DNA of 64,000 bases from Proteobacteria bacterium UBA981 (GTDB lineage Bacteria; Pseudomonadota; Gammaproteobacteria; Ga0077536). Under the pieces are notes generated by a model, which made no database searches, was not told the origin of the DNA, and saw only the letters and a program-made list of their open reading frames with translations. Location of the stretch: NCBI GenBank assembly GCA_002292285.1, contig DBBP01000027.1, positions 255,935-319,934 on the forward strand. The letters are read 5' to 3'. Positions 51,069 through 60,760 of the stretch are shown in pieces. The first letter of the stretch is position 1. Every line of letters begins with the position of its first letter. Both the position numbers and the translations under genes were made by a program.

Positions 51069-51876
51069 ACTACCCGAAGTGGAGACGACTCGGCGCGGCG
51101 TGCAACCCCTGTTACGTGGCCGCTGCGTGCGATCGGTGACCGTGCACGATGCGCGCTTGCGCCGCCCGGTAACGGATGATTTGGCGCAACAGCTGAGCGG
51201 CCTTCGCTTACGCGAGGTGCGGCGGCGCGCAAAATACCTGCTGTTTGATTTCAGCGCTGGCACCCTATTAGTACATTTAGGCATGTCCGGTAGCCTGCGG
51301 GTGGTACAAGCAAGCGAACCGGCGCTAAAACACGATCACGTGGAAATCGATTTCGGAGCGCGCCAGTGTTTACGCTTTCGTGATCCACGCCGCTTTGGTC
51401 TGGTGCTGTGGACCCAGGCCGACCCGCTTGAACACGAATTATTGTGTCATCTCGGTCCGGAACCCCTGGCGAACGAATTCACTGCCACCTACCTGTACCA
51501 ACAGGCGCGGGGGCGGCGCGTGGCAATCAAGAACTTCATCATGGACGGCCACGTAGTCGTCGGAGTCGGCAACATCTACGCGAGTGAGGCGCTGTTCCGG
51601 GCAGGCATACATCCGGAACGTGCTGCCGGGCGCATCAGCCTGGGGCGCCTGGACAAGTTGGTTGAGCATATTCGGGCAGTATTGGCGGAGGCCATCGAGG
51701 CCGGTGGCACCACCTTGCGCGATTTCGTTCACAACGATGGCGAGCCAGGCTACTTTCGTCAGGAGCTGTTGGTCTACGGGCGTGGGGGAGAAGCGTGTGT
51801 GGTGTGCGCCAAGCCGCTCACGACACGCGTTATCGGACAACGCTCAAGTTTTTTTTGCAGTAGTTGCCAGCGCTGA
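51061..51876 (+). CDS. mutM: Formamidopyrimidine-DNA glycosylase
   Basis: 271 residues. The catalytic N terminus PELPEVETTRRG, the AKYLLF Lys, HLGMSGSLR, GVGNIYASE and the zinc finger CVVC...CSSC near the end are complete. It removes 8-oxoguanine and fapy bases. It begins inside the GldG-like gene and converges on ggt with 14 bases between. mutM before ggt-fdx-coaD is a Pseudomonas-type order. Confidence 0.97.
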   Translation: MPELPEVETTRRGVQPLLRGRCVRSVTVHDARLRRPVTDDLAQQLSGLRLREVRRRAKYLLFDFSAGTLLVHLGMSGSLRVVQASEPALKHDHVEIDFGARQCLRFRDPRRFGLVLWTQADPLEHELLCHLGPEPLANEFTATYLYQQARGRRVAIKNFIMDGHVVVGVGNIYASEALFRAGIHPERAAGRISLGRLDKLVEHIRAVLAEAIEAGGTTLRDFVHNDGEPGYFRQELLVYGRGGEACVVCAKPLTTRVIGQRSSFFCSSCQR

Positions 51877-51890
51877 CCCGGCGCGCACCC

Positions 51891-53585
51891 TCACGGTTGC
51901 GGGCGCCAGACCTGGGCGCCGCCCTCACCACGGGGGTCACTGGCGGCGTCGACAACGCCAGCTCGTTTGTCCCACAACACTGCGTGCATATTGCCGTAAT
52001 TGCGCGTCAGCTCTTTCAGCGAATGGCCTTTCGCAGCGAGCGCATCTTGTAAGCCCTCGCTTAAACCGCCTTTCTCATATTGCACTTCATCGGGCAGATA
52101 CTGGTGGTGGAAACGCTTGGCGCTCACCCACTCAGACGGCGGTAAATCACGCGCAAATTCCAGTGCCCCGATCAAGACCATGGAAATAATTCGACTCCCA
52201 CCGGGTGTACCGATGATGCCAATTCGTCGCGGCGTTATCAGGAAAGTCGGGGTCATAGACGATAGTGGGCGCTTACCTGGGGCGATAGCATTTGCGCCGG
52301 CGCCGACCAGCCCGTAGGCGTTCGGGGTCAGCGGGCGGGCGGAGAAATCGTCCATTTCGTTGTTCAGCAACACGCCCGTACCCGGCGGGACGCTGGTCGC
52401 CCCAAACGGATAGTTGACGCTGAGCGTGGCGGCGACTCGATTTCCGTCGGCATCCAGCACGGAGAAGTGTGTGGTGTCCTCCCCTTCTGGTTTGATGCCG
52501 ATGGCCGGTAGCGCGGCACTCGGTGTGGCTGTTTCAAGACTCAGGTCTTTTGCCAGCGAATCTGCATACGCTTTGGCCAACAGTCGTGCAGTTGGGATTG
52601 TCGTGAAATCCGGGTCGCCGAGAAAATCCGCGCGATCCCGGTAGGCCCTGCGCATTGCTTCAATCACGACATGCACTCGGTCGACTTCGCTAAGTGCCGC
52701 CAAGTCGTAGCGTTCCAGAATATTAAAAGCTTCTGCCAGCACAATTCCGCCGGACGACGGCGGCGGCGCCGAGACGACCTTGATGTCGTGATACATGGTC
52801 ACAATGGGAGGACGTTCTTTGACTGCATAACCGGCGAGATCCGCGAGCGTCCAGATACCGCCGGCAGCGCGCACGCCTGCTACCAGCCGCTCAGCCAAAG
52901 CACCCCGATAGAAGCTTTCGGCGCCATCACTTGCGATTGACTCCAGAGTCGCGGCCAGGTCGAGTTGGACGATACGCGCGCCCACTTCCGGGGCGACGCC
53001 ATCGCGCAGGAAAATTTCCGCAGCCGCAGGAGAAGCGCTGAAGGCTTTGGTTCGAAACCCGGCCATCATCTTGTAGCGTGGGCCTATCGCGAAACCCTCT
53101 TTTGCCAGACGAATTGCGGGCGCGAGGCTAGTGGTTAACGGCAACTTACCGTAGCGGGACGCGAGATGCGCGAGCGCGGCTGGCACGCCGGGAATCGCCG
53201 CAGCGAGCGGTCCATTCAGCGCTCGGTCGCGAACAAATTCGCCTTGCGCATCGAGATACATGTCAGCGGTCGCCGCGGCCGGTGCGGTTTCGCGGGCATC
53301 AACAAAAATGTCAGCGCCACTGGCCGCTCGGTGGAGCAGAAAAAACGCCCCGCCACCAATGCCAGAGCTGTAGGGTTCCACGACCGCTAGTGCCGCGGCC
53401 ACCGCGATGGCCGCGTCGAAAGCGTTGCCTCCGCCGTCGAGAATTTCACGGCCAGCAGCTGTCGCTGCCGGGTGGGCTGATGCAACAGCGTGTTGACCCG
53501 GTTTGTCGCCGTCCGTGGCCGTGACGATGCTGACCATCGCCAGGCAGGTAATACCGAGCGCTAAATGCACAATAGGACGCAACAT
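51891..53585 (-). CDS. ggt: Gamma-glutamyltransferase
   Basis: 564 residues with a signal peptide (about 1-23). The nucleophile is Thr371 in GEDTTHFSV, the autocleavage site that forms the small subunit. GGGNAFDAAIA, SSGIGGGAFFLL, ARETAP, PSSGGIVLAEA and the small-subunit SSMTPTFL and GTPGGSRII motifs are clear. It removes the gamma-glutamyl group of glutathione in the periplasm. It lies two bases after the ferredoxin stop on the same strand. Confidence 0.96.
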   Translation of the reverse strand: MLRPIVHLALGITCLAMVSIVTATDGDKPGQHAVASAHPAATAAGREILDGGGNAFDAAIAVAAALAVVEPYSSGIGGGAFFLLHRAASGADIFVDARETAPAAATADMYLDAQGEFVRDRALNGPLAAAIPGVPAALAHLASRYGKLPLTTSLAPAIRLAKEGFAIGPRYKMMAGFRTKAFSASPAAAEIFLRDGVAPEVGARIVQLDLAATLESIASDGAESFYRGALAERLVAGVRAAGGIWTLADLAGYAVKERPPIVTMYHDIKVVSAPPPSSGGIVLAEAFNILERYDLAALSEVDRVHVVIEAMRRAYRDRADFLGDPDFTTIPTARLLAKAYADSLAKDLSLETATPSAALPAIGIKPEGEDTTHFSVLDADGNRVAATLSVNYPFGATSVPPGTGVLLNNEMDDFSARPLTPNAYGLVGAGANAIAPGKRPLSSMTPTFLITPRRIGIIGTPGGSRIISMVLIGALEFARDLPPSEWVSAKRFHHQYLPDEVQYEKGGLSEGLQDALAAKGHSLKELTRNYGNMHAVLWDKRAGVVDAASDPRGEGGAQVWRPQP

Positions 53586-53587
53586 GC

Positions 53588-53857
53588 TTAATCCACCTTC
53601 AGAGAATCTGCCGGAGCCGACAGCAGTTGATATTTGCGCATCAGTTCGACGGTACTCTCGACGCGTTCAGGATCTTTCGGGATGCAATCGACAGGGCACA
53701 CTTCGACACATTGCGGGGTATCGAAATGCCCGACACATTCCGTGCATTTGTCGGGGTCGATCAAGTAATGCAGCTCACCATCGAAAATGGCTTCGTTCGG
53801 ACATTCTGGCTCACACACATCACAATTAATGCATTGCTCGGTGATTTTGAGAGCCAT
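53588..53857 (-). CDS. YfhL-type 2[4Fe-4S] ferredoxin
   Basis: 89 residues. The first cluster motif is C9-x2-C12-x2-C15-x3-C19. The second is C38-x2-C41-x8-C50-x3-C54, with the insert between the second and third Cys that marks the YfhL/Alvin type. Such ferredoxins have low redox potentials. Position between coaD and ggt is conserved. It starts 18 bases after coaD. Confidence 0.95.
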   Translation of the reverse strand: MALKITEQCINCDVCEPECPNEAIFDGELHYLIDPDKCTECVGHFDTPQCVEVCPVDCIPKDPERVESTVELMRKYQLLSAPADSLKVD

Positions 53858-53875
53858 TAAATCTGCGACGCTAAA

Positions 53876-54379
53876 TCAGCTAGCGCCGGTCTTCTTGTGG
53901 CTACCGACGCGCTCGTCGAGGGCATCCTTGACCAGCGGGTGTACGAAGTCGGTAATGTCGCCACCCAGTTTCGCAATCTCTCTAATCAACGATGACGAGA
54001 TGTAGGTGTGCTGTTCAGAGGTCGGCAAGAAGATCGTATCCGCTTCCGGCATTAATTTTCGATTCATCCCGGCCAACTGGAATTCGTACTCGAAATCCGT
54101 GACCGCCCGCAGCCCGCGTAACACCACGGTTGCGCCATTCTCACGCGCGAAATCGACCATCAGACCGTCGAAGCGCTTGACTTCGACGTTGGATAAATCG
54201 GCGAGGATCTCGGTGGCCAGGTGGACTCGCTCCTCGGTGGAGAACACAGCATTCTTGCCGGTGCTCCCGGCGACACCAAGGATCAGTCGATCGAACAATG
54301 GCGCTGCACGAGTGACGATGTCGCAATGACCAAGCGTGATCGGATCGAATGTCCCGGGGTAGACAGCTGTGGTGGCCAA
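53876..54379 (-). CDS. coaD: Phosphopantetheine adenylyltransferase
   Basis: 167 residues. YPGTFDPITLGH carries the TxGH nucleotidyl transfer motif; VLRGLRAVTDFEYE and the C-terminal YISSSLIRE motif complete the site. It makes dephospho-CoA. It leads a run with the ferredoxin and ggt. The 174-base gap to rsmD on the same strand holds its likely promoter, but I see no clear hexamers. Confidence 0.97.
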   Translation of the reverse strand: MATTAVYPGTFDPITLGHCDIVTRAAPLFDRLILGVAGSTGKNAVFSTEERVHLATEILADLSNVEVKRFDGLMVDFARENGATVVLRGLRAVTDFEYEFQLAGMNRKLMPEADTIFLPTSEQHTYISSSLIREIAKLGGDITDFVHPLVKDALDERVGSHKKTGAS

Positions 54380-54553
54380 TTGAGTTCCTCAGTTTGCGCG
54401 ACACCTCGCGACTGTGATGTATCTATAGGCTGCCCTGATCTATTAGTCACGGCGCGGAGGCACATTCTAAACCTAACCGCTGACTAATCGGGTGGTGTTG
54501 AAAAGTCGCACCGGCACCTTATGCGATTTCGCGACGAGGCGGGTTGCATTATT

Positions 54554-55129
54554 TCAGGTCACATCATCGGCGCGGGCGACTGATTTTTCGAGCAGGGCGT
54601 AGAAAACTTGTTGCGTTTGCGACGATTTGACGATTTGCCAGGCCGGGCCGAAGTTGTTATTGCCGCGCTGGGTTTCGATATAAATCAAACCACCCGGCGC
54701 CAACCAGCCATCGTGCACGCGTGCCAGACTCAGTTCGAGTAAATTGCTGGCGAACGGTGGGTCGACGAATACGAGGTCAAATGGATGCGGTGGATTCGTC
54801 AGCCAACGCTTCGAATTAGCCAGAACTATGTCCGCGGTGCTTGCTTGAAGACGACCCTTAAGCGCCTCAAGCCCGGCATACAGCGTGGCATCGTTTTCGA
54901 TCAGGGTCGCTGCGGCTGCGCCACGGGACAAGGCCTCGAATCCGAGCACCCCGCTACCTGCAAATAGATCAAGGCAACGCGCCCCGACAATTCTTGGCGC
55001 CAACCAATTGAACAAGGTCTCACGGACGCGGTCGCTGCTCGGCCGCAGTCCGTCGCGGTCGGCAACCTGTATACGGGTGCCACGCCAGCGACCGCCGATA
55101 ATACGGACACCGCTGCGGCTATTTTTCAC
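54554..55129 (-). CDS. rsmD: 16S rRNA (guanine-966-N2) methyltransferase RsmD
   Basis: 191 residues. RIIGGRWRGTRI, LRPSSDRVRETLFNWL, the SAM loop DLFAGSGVLGFEALSRGA and catalytic DPPF in LVFVDPPF are diagnostic. It methylates G966 of 16S rRNA. It lies five bases after the second M16 peptidase gene, as in Pseudomonas. Confidence 0.95.
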   Translation of the reverse strand: MKNSRSGVRIIGGRWRGTRIQVADRDGLRPSSDRVRETLFNWLAPRIVGARCLDLFAGSGVLGFEALSRGAAAATLIENDATLYAGLEALKGRLQASTADIVLANSKRWLTNPPHPFDLVFVDPPFASNLLELSLARVHDGWLAPGGLIYIETQRGNNNFGPAWQIVKSSQTQQVFYALLEKSVARADDVT

Positions 55130-55134
55130 TTGGG

Positions 55135-56457
55135 TCAGGAATCGTCACTCGCTTTTGCGCGACCCACGATAACCGTCACCAGTTGGTCGAGCACCAATCG
55201 ACGTTTGAAGGCGTCGCGAACCGATTCGGACGTCACCGCTGCCACGCTGGTGGTAAAGGTATCCAGGTAATCGAGAGGCAATTTGTAGAAGCCGATCATC
55301 GCGAGATATTCGGTGATCTTCTGGTTGCTATCGATGCGTAGTGGAAAACCGCCGACCAAGTTTTGTTTCGCCGCTTTGAGGGCATCATCGGGGGGCCCAT
55401 TGTTGACGAAATCTGCGAGCGTTTCGTTTAGCACTCGCACCGCTTCGTCCTGTTGCGAACGATCTGTCTGTAGGGTCGCAACAAACGGTCCGGCCTGCGC
55501 CATCGGCGTGAAATGACTGGAGGCGCTGTAACTCAAGCCACGCTTGGATCGAATTTCTTTAAACAACAGCGACACCAGCGAATTGCCGCCGAGTGCGTGA
55601 TTGCCGACCAGCAAAGGAAAATAGTCAGCGTCCCCTCTACGCATGCCGGGCAAGCCAACTCGTACGTGACTTTGTATCGACGAAAATTCGATGTGTCGCG
55701 AAGCGCCCGTGGTAGGCAGCACTTCTGGCAAGGCAGGAGCCGCTTCACCCTGAGGTAATGCGGCACTTAAACGGGTAGCGATACTTTGAGCGCGATCTTT
55801 GTCGAGCGCCCCGACGATGGCAATAACCATATTGCGCGCAACATAGTGGCGTTGATGGAAAGCCGAAAAATCGTCGCGCTTTAACGCAGCAACACTTTCC
55901 TCATTGCCGTCGGGCGGCGATCCGTAGGGATGTTCACCGTAAACATCAGCATAAAAAGCTTCGTCGATGATCGCTCCGGGGGACTGCTGTTTGTGCCGAA
56001 ACGCGATCATGGCACGTGCCTTCAGACGGTCAATCGCATCAACCGCAAAGCGTGGCCTGGCCATCGCCGCCTCCATCAGGGCGAGTGCCGGAACCGAATA
56101 CTCTTCTTGTGCCATCGTGCGCAGCCCTAAATAGGCCATATCGCGCCGCGCGCCGGTCGACAACTTTGCGCCGGTGGCGCCGAGTTGGTCGCTGAAGGCG
56201 TTCGCGTCGAGTTCATCCGTACCCTGGGTCAGTAAGGCACTGGTGATATTTGCGACGCCCTTTTGCTCACCATCGCGAGCGCTGCCGGCTGCGAAAGTCA
56301 CACGCACGTCGAACATCGGTATTTCCGGCGCTTGAACGTACAAAACCCGAGCGCCGGCGTCAGTCGTCCAGGACTCAATACTCGGCCCTGCGATTGAATC
56401 GACGGATAGCACGAGGCTGCCCAGCACGAAAAGGAAGCGATTTATTCTTGCAATCAT
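55135..56457 (-). CDS. M16 family peptidase-like subunit without zinc motif
   Basis: 440 residues with a signal peptide (about 1-23). The place of the HxxEH zinc motif reads GVANITSALLTQGT, so the metal site is absent and the protein should be catalytically inactive. LFKEIRSKRGLSYSAS provides the conserved R-Y motif that shapes the substrate pocket in the partner. It overlaps the active subunit by four bases; the pair probably forms a periplasmic heterodimer like other M16B enzymes. Confidence 0.92.
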   Translation of the reverse strand: MIARINRFLFVLGSLVLSVDSIAGPSIESWTTDAGARVLYVQAPEIPMFDVRVTFAAGSARDGEQKGVANITSALLTQGTDELDANAFSDQLGATGAKLSTGARRDMAYLGLRTMAQEEYSVPALALMEAAMARPRFAVDAIDRLKARAMIAFRHKQQSPGAIIDEAFYADVYGEHPYGSPPDGNEESVAALKRDDFSAFHQRHYVARNMVIAIVGALDKDRAQSIATRLSAALPQGEAAPALPEVLPTTGASRHIEFSSIQSHVRVGLPGMRRGDADYFPLLVGNHALGGNSLVSLLFKEIRSKRGLSYSASSHFTPMAQAGPFVATLQTDRSQQDEAVRVLNETLADFVNNGPPDDALKAAKQNLVGGFPLRIDSNQKITEYLAMIGFYKLPLDYLDTFTTSVAAVTSESVRDAFKRRLVLDQLVTVIVGRAKASDDS

Positions 56458-57839
56458 TGTGCTGCCTCCGGGAGCAGATGAGCGACGGTCAAAGATTCCG
56501 GGCGCAGGTATTTTTCGGCGACAAGGCGAACCTGTTCGCTGGTCACCGCTTTGATGTTGGCGGTATAAGCGTCATTCAGGCGCCAATCCAACCCGACAGA
56601 TTCAAGGCTGCCGATGATGATGGCCTGATGCTGCATGGAGTCACGCTCGAAAACGCTGTCGGCGACAACCTGGGTTTTTATACGCTCCAACTCGTTCGCA
56701 GTCGGCGGAACCCGTTTAAGTTCGTCGATTTCCGCAAGAATTGCTTTTTCGAGTTGCTCAAGCGACGTGCCGTCGCGCGGCACGGCGCTGAACTGGAACA
56801 AGGTCGTCATGCGTTGCGCAGACGAATACCCGGCGCTGACGTGGGAAGCCACTTCCCGGCCGCGGACCAGGTTGCGCTGCAGTCGCGCACTGGCGTCGCC
56901 ATCGAGTGCCTCGGACAGCACATCCAGAGCATAGATTTCCCAGCTTTCGATGTCCGAATCTGCGACCGCCTGCAGCAACACCGGCGCTTTGTATCCCATG
57001 ACGAGGAAAGGAATCCGCGCTTTGTCGCTGCTGAAACTAACCCGTTTGATGCCCCGCTGCGGGACCTCAGGACGCGGCTTTGGTGGTGCGATGGTGCGCG
57101 CCTTGATCAGACCGAAATGCTCCTTGGCAAGTGCCAGAACCGCTTGCGCGTCGACATCGCCGACCACAACGACAGTTGCGTTATTGGGTCCATACCAGCG
57201 GGAATACCATTGACGTAAGTCATCGCCAGTCATGTTTTGAATGTCGGATTCCCAGCCGATGACCGGGTATCGGTAAGTGCTGGTTTGGTAGGCTGCAGCA
57301 CGAGTTGCCTCAGAAGCAAGCGCTTGAGGATTGTCGTCCGTTCGCAGCCTGCGCTCCTCCAGTACGACGTTGATCTCTTTGGCGAATTCAGCGTCATCAA
57401 TAACGAGGTTTTGCATGCGATCGGCTTCGAGCTTGAAACTCAGGCTGACATTCTCGGCCGACCATTGTTGGAAGTAAGCGGTGAAGTCGGAACTGGTAAA
57501 GGCGTTTTCTCGCCCGCCGTTTGCCGCCACGATCGCAGAGAATTCCCCGACTCCAAGCGTTTTCGTACTTTTAAACATCATGTGTTCGAGCGCGTGGGAA
57601 ACACCCGTAATGCCGTCGTACTCATACGATGAGCCGACCCGGTACCACACCATGATTGCCGCAACCGGAGCTCGATGGTCTTCCTGAACAATCAGCTCAA
57701 GCCCGTTATCGAGAGTGAATTCGTGGGTGCGCTCAGATGCAGCCAGGGCCAAAGGCGATCCACTGGACGCCACTAAAATCGCGATCATCGCAAACGTTCG
57801 CAAAACTCTCTCTCCTGTAAAAACGTGCTGCTGGTTCAA
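56454..57839 (-). CDS. M16 family zinc metallopeptidase, active subunit
   Basis: 461 residues with a signal peptide (about 1-34). The inverted zinc motif H82-ALE-H86 lies in GVSHALEHMMF, with the third ligand in the VVLEERRLRTDDNP region (about 161-162). It probably degrades peptides in the periplasm together with its inactive partner. It diverges from ftsY across 322 bases. Confidence 0.94.
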   Translation of the reverse strand: MNQQHVFTGERVLRTFAMIAILVASSGSPLALAASERTHEFTLDNGLELIVQEDHRAPVAAIMVWYRVGSSYEYDGITGVSHALEHMMFKSTKTLGVGEFSAIVAANGGRENAFTSSDFTAYFQQWSAENVSLSFKLEADRMQNLVIDDAEFAKEINVVLEERRLRTDDNPQALASEATRAAAYQTSTYRYPVIGWESDIQNMTGDDLRQWYSRWYGPNNATVVVVGDVDAQAVLALAKEHFGLIKARTIAPPKPRPEVPQRGIKRVSFSSDKARIPFLVMGYKAPVLLQAVADSDIESWEIYALDVLSEALDGDASARLQRNLVRGREVASHVSAGYSSAQRMTTLFQFSAVPRDGTSLEQLEKAILAEIDELKRVPPTANELERIKTQVVADSVFERDSMQHQAIIIGSLESVGLDWRLNDAYTANIKAVTSEQVRLVAEKYLRPESLTVAHLLPEAAQ

Positions 57840-58161
57840 TCGACTGCGGAGCAGCGATTTCGTTCAGTCGCACGAGTGGATCGGATGCCAGACGGCTGGC
57901 TGGCCGCAGGTGCCCGTTTATAATTCAACGGAACTCGTGTGGTTCTGGCCCGCAATAAGTAGCTGACATCGAAGCGACGTCGATGCTAACAGTCCGCCGG
58001 ACGGCGGGACAATCGCTAGTACGCTCGAGGTCTGTGCCAGGTAGCTACCAATCGCTGGGCAGTGAGCGATTGCCTCTCGCCGCTAGGCTGCTAGGATAGC
58101 GCCTGCATAAATTTGCCGACCGCCGGACCCGCGCGATGCGGAAAGAGTAACTATTTCATCG
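57840..58161. other. Divergent intergenic region between M16 peptidase and ftsY
   Basis: 322 bases without a credible gene. A TTATAATT at 57918-57925 could serve as -10 in either direction, but no good -35 goes with it. A better rightward pair (58070-58097) is listed separately. No long repeat or strong hairpin is seen. Confidence 0.5.
58070..58097 (+). promoter_or_regulatory. Candidate promoter of ftsYEX
   Basis: TTGCCT at 58070-58075 and TAGGAT at 58092-58097 are 16 bases apart, about 65 bases before ftsY. Both hexamers deviate from consensus at two positions, so the call is tentative. Confidence 0.35.
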
Positions 58162-59085
58162 ATGTTTTCCCGCCTTAAAGCTGGCATAGCAAAAACCCGT
58201 GCGGGCCTGGTTAGCGGCATCTCGCGACTTGTAGGTCGAACCGACCGTCTCGATGCTGCAACTCTCGAAGAACTGGAGACCCTGCTGCTGTCGAGCGATG
58301 TCGGCGTAGCAGCCACTGGGCGACTGGTTGAACGGGTGCGGACGATTGATAGCAGCATCACGCCAACTGCTGCCATCGAACGAGAAATGCTGGAAATATT
58401 GACGCCTTGTGAACAACCGCTGACATTCGAGAGTCAGGAAGCTGGCCCGTTCGTGATCCTTGTCGTGGGCGTCAACGGAGTCGGCAAAACCACCACCATT
58501 GCCAAGATTGCGCGACAGCTCCAAGCGAACGGTCGCACCGTCATGCTGGCGGCCGGCGACACATTCCGCGCTGCGGCCGTCGAGCAACTCAAAACCTGGG
58601 GCGAGCGTCTGGATATACCGGTCATTGCACAGGGCGCGGGCGCTGATTCTGCTTCAGTAATATTCGATGCTTGCGCTGCCGCCAAGGCTCGTGGCATTGA
58701 TGTGCTCATCGCGGATACCGCTGGGCGCCTGCATACCCAGGACAACCTGATGGCTGAGCTCGGCAAAGTCCGCCGGGTGATTGGCAAACACAATGCGGCC
58801 GCGCCTCACGAAACACTGCTCGTGCTCGACTCAACGATGGGACAGAACGCTATCAACCAGGCAGAGCAGTTTTGCGCTGCTGTCGACGTCTCCGGGGTGG
58901 CGCTGACCAAGCTCGACGGCACGGCCCGCGGCGGAATGATTTTCGGCCTCGCCGAGGTTCTCAAGTTGCCCATTCGCTACGTAGGGGTAGGAGAGCAAGC
59001 AGACGATTTGCAGATTTTTCGGGCTGCTGATTTCGTCACCGCGCTACTGGAAGATTTTGGCGGCGGCAAAGATTCCGATTCGTGA
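58162..59085 (+). CDS. ftsY: Signal recognition particle receptor FtsY
   Basis: 307 residues. The NG domain is complete: G1 GVNGVGKT from 103, GDTFRAAAVEQL, DTAGRLH, TKLDGTARGG and GVGEQADDL. The acidic A domain of E. coli FtsY is missing, giving a short form that presumably binds membrane through its N-terminal helix. It receives ribosome-SRP complexes. It overlaps ftsE by four bases. Confidence 0.97.
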   Translation: MFSRLKAGIAKTRAGLVSGISRLVGRTDRLDAATLEELETLLLSSDVGVAATGRLVERVRTIDSSITPTAAIEREMLEILTPCEQPLTFESQEAGPFVILVVGVNGVGKTTTIAKIARQLQANGRTVMLAAGDTFRAAAVEQLKTWGERLDIPVIAQGAGADSASVIFDACAAAKARGIDVLIADTAGRLHTQDNLMAELGKVRRVIGKHNAAAPHETLLVLDSTMGQNAINQAEQFCAAVDVSGVALTKLDGTARGGMIFGLAEVLKLPIRYVGVGEQADDLQIFRAADFVTALLEDFGGGKDSDS

Positions 59086-59750
59086 TTCGGTTCGATAACG
59101 TATCCAAAGTTTTTCCGGGCGGGAACGAAGGTTTACGCAATGTCAGTTTTTCTGTTGAGCCCGGCGAGTTCGTTTTCCTGACCGGGCATTCAGGGGCCGG
59201 AAAAAGTACCCTACTGCGCTTGATCGCTTTGCTTGAACGCGCGAGCCGTGGGCAGGTATTGGTGGATGGACGCAATCTGGCGCGAGTGGAGACCCGCGAT
59301 ATTCCCGCCCATCGGCGCGCGTTGGGGATGATATTCCAGGAACATCACCTGCTCGCTCGCCGCAGTGCTTTCGACAACGTAGCTGTACCCCTGTGGGTTA
59401 GCGGGATCGGCCCATCAGAAATCCGCAAGCGGGTCCGTGCGGCACTCGATAAAGTAAGTTTGCTGCATAAGGAACACGCCATTGCGAGCACGTTGTCGAG
59501 CGGCGAGCAGCAACGCGTCGGCATCGCACGCGCCGTCGTCAATCGCCCAATGATGTTGCTCGCCGACGAGCCGACCGGAAATCTTGATCCGACGCTGTCC
59601 CGCGAGATTATCGGCTTGTTCGAGCAGTTCAACCGCGTTGGGGTCACCGTTGTAATCGCAACCCATGACACCGAAGTGCTAAGGCTGCATCCGCGCCGCA
59701 CCATTGAGCTGCGTGAGGGTAGTGTGGTTAGTGGCGCTGGTGAATCCTGA
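59082..59750 (+). CDS. ftsE: Cell division ATP-binding protein FtsE
   Basis: 222 residues from a GTG overlapping the ftsY stop. Walker A GHSGAGKS from 35, Walker B LLADEP near 159-164 and MIFQEHHLL Q-loop are clear. The ABC signature reads LSSGEQQR (138-145) in place of the usual LSGGEQQR. With FtsX it controls peptidoglycan hydrolases at the septum. It overlaps ftsX by one base. Confidence 0.96.
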   Translation: MIRFDNVSKVFPGGNEGLRNVSFSVEPGEFVFLTGHSGAGKSTLLRLIALLERASRGQVLVDGRNLARVETRDIPAHRRALGMIFQEHHLLARRSAFDNVAVPLWVSGIGPSEIRKRVRAALDKVSLLHKEHAIASTLSSGEQQRVGIARAVVNRPMMLLADEPTGNLDPTLSREIIGLFEQFNRVGVTVVIATHDTEVLRLHPRRTIELREGSVVSGAGES

Positions 59751-60712
59751 TGGCGCGGGGTGCAGCGAGCCTGACAGGCGCCCGACGCGGGCTGCGCAAT
59801 CCGTGGCTGCTGGCGCACCTGCGGGCACTTCGCGATGGCTGGTCACAATTGGTGGCGAACGTACTGCCAACCGGAGTCAGTGTCGCGGTTATGGCCATCG
59901 CGATTGGCTTACCAGCGACGCTATTTGCGCTTCTTGATAACCAACGAGCTTTGTTCTCGGAATGGGGCTCGCAACCGACGCTGTCGGTCTTTCTCGCCCA
60001 TGGCAGCCCCGAGGGAGAAGCCCTAAGAATCGCCGGAGAGTGGCGCAAACAGGAGCAAATTGACGCCGTTGAGGTCATTTTTGCAAGTAAGGCGTTAGCG
60101 CAATTCAGTGCCGCTACTGGATTTTCGCAGGGCTCGGACGACGCACCGAATCCGCTGCCGAACGTGTTGATCGTCACGCCCGATCCGTTGACCTGGAATC
60201 ATCGAGGAGACGGTGAACTACTCAAGTTCCTGCGTGCCGAACCGCTGGTCGACTCTGTGTTAGTTGATTTCGAATGGATCGAACGGTTGCGCAGTTTTAG
60301 TGCGCTCGCCGAGCGCGGGGTCTGGATACTCGGCGTCACGTTGCTTCTTACGATCGTGCTCGTGATCGGCAATACGGTGCGCTTGCTGGTCCAGGAGCAG
60401 CTTGCGGAGATTGAGGTCCTGAAGCTGGTGGGCGCCACGGATGCTTTCGTGCGCCGACCTTTCCTATATAGCGGCGCAATTCACGGTTTGTTGGCCGGGA
60501 TTCTGGCGGCGGCCATGCTTGAGGTGGTGTTCGCCGTGCTGGCAGGACCGGTTGCGGATCTTGCGAGCGCTTACGTCAGTGAATTCCGACTCGACTCGCC
60601 TGGATCCGGTTATCTCGCCGATTTGATTGCGCTGTCCGCAACTATCGGGTGGCTTGGAGCGTGGCTGGGTACTTTGCGGACTTTGCATCAGTTCGAACCT
60701 GTCACTGAATAA
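59750..60712 (+). CDS. ftsX: Cell division protein FtsX
   Basis: 320 residues. It has four membrane helices: one near 40-58, then a periplasmic loop of about 125 residues, and three in the C-terminal half. EIEVLKLVGATDAFVRRPF is the conserved FtsX stretch. The periplasmic loop normally recruits a murein hydrolase activator (EnvC type). It follows ftsE directly. Confidence 0.95.
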   Translation: MARGAASLTGARRGLRNPWLLAHLRALRDGWSQLVANVLPTGVSVAVMAIAIGLPATLFALLDNQRALFSEWGSQPTLSVFLAHGSPEGEALRIAGEWRKQEQIDAVEVIFASKALAQFSAATGFSQGSDDAPNPLPNVLIVTPDPLTWNHRGDGELLKFLRAEPLVDSVLVDFEWIERLRSFSALAERGVWILGVTLLLTIVLVIGNTVRLLVQEQLAEIEVLKLVGATDAFVRRPFLYSGAIHGLLAGILAAAMLEVVFAVLAGPVADLASAYVSEFRLDSPGSGYLADLIALSATIGWLGAWLGTLRTLHQFEPVTE

Positions 60713-60760
60713 TTAGCACGCAGCAGGTATTTCGAGTCGGGGCGGGAACTCCCAGGCGCG

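Noticed and set aside
56250..57218. Rightward open frame of 322 codons
   Set aside because: Antisense to the two M16 peptidase genes, Arg-rich, with no recognisable domain.
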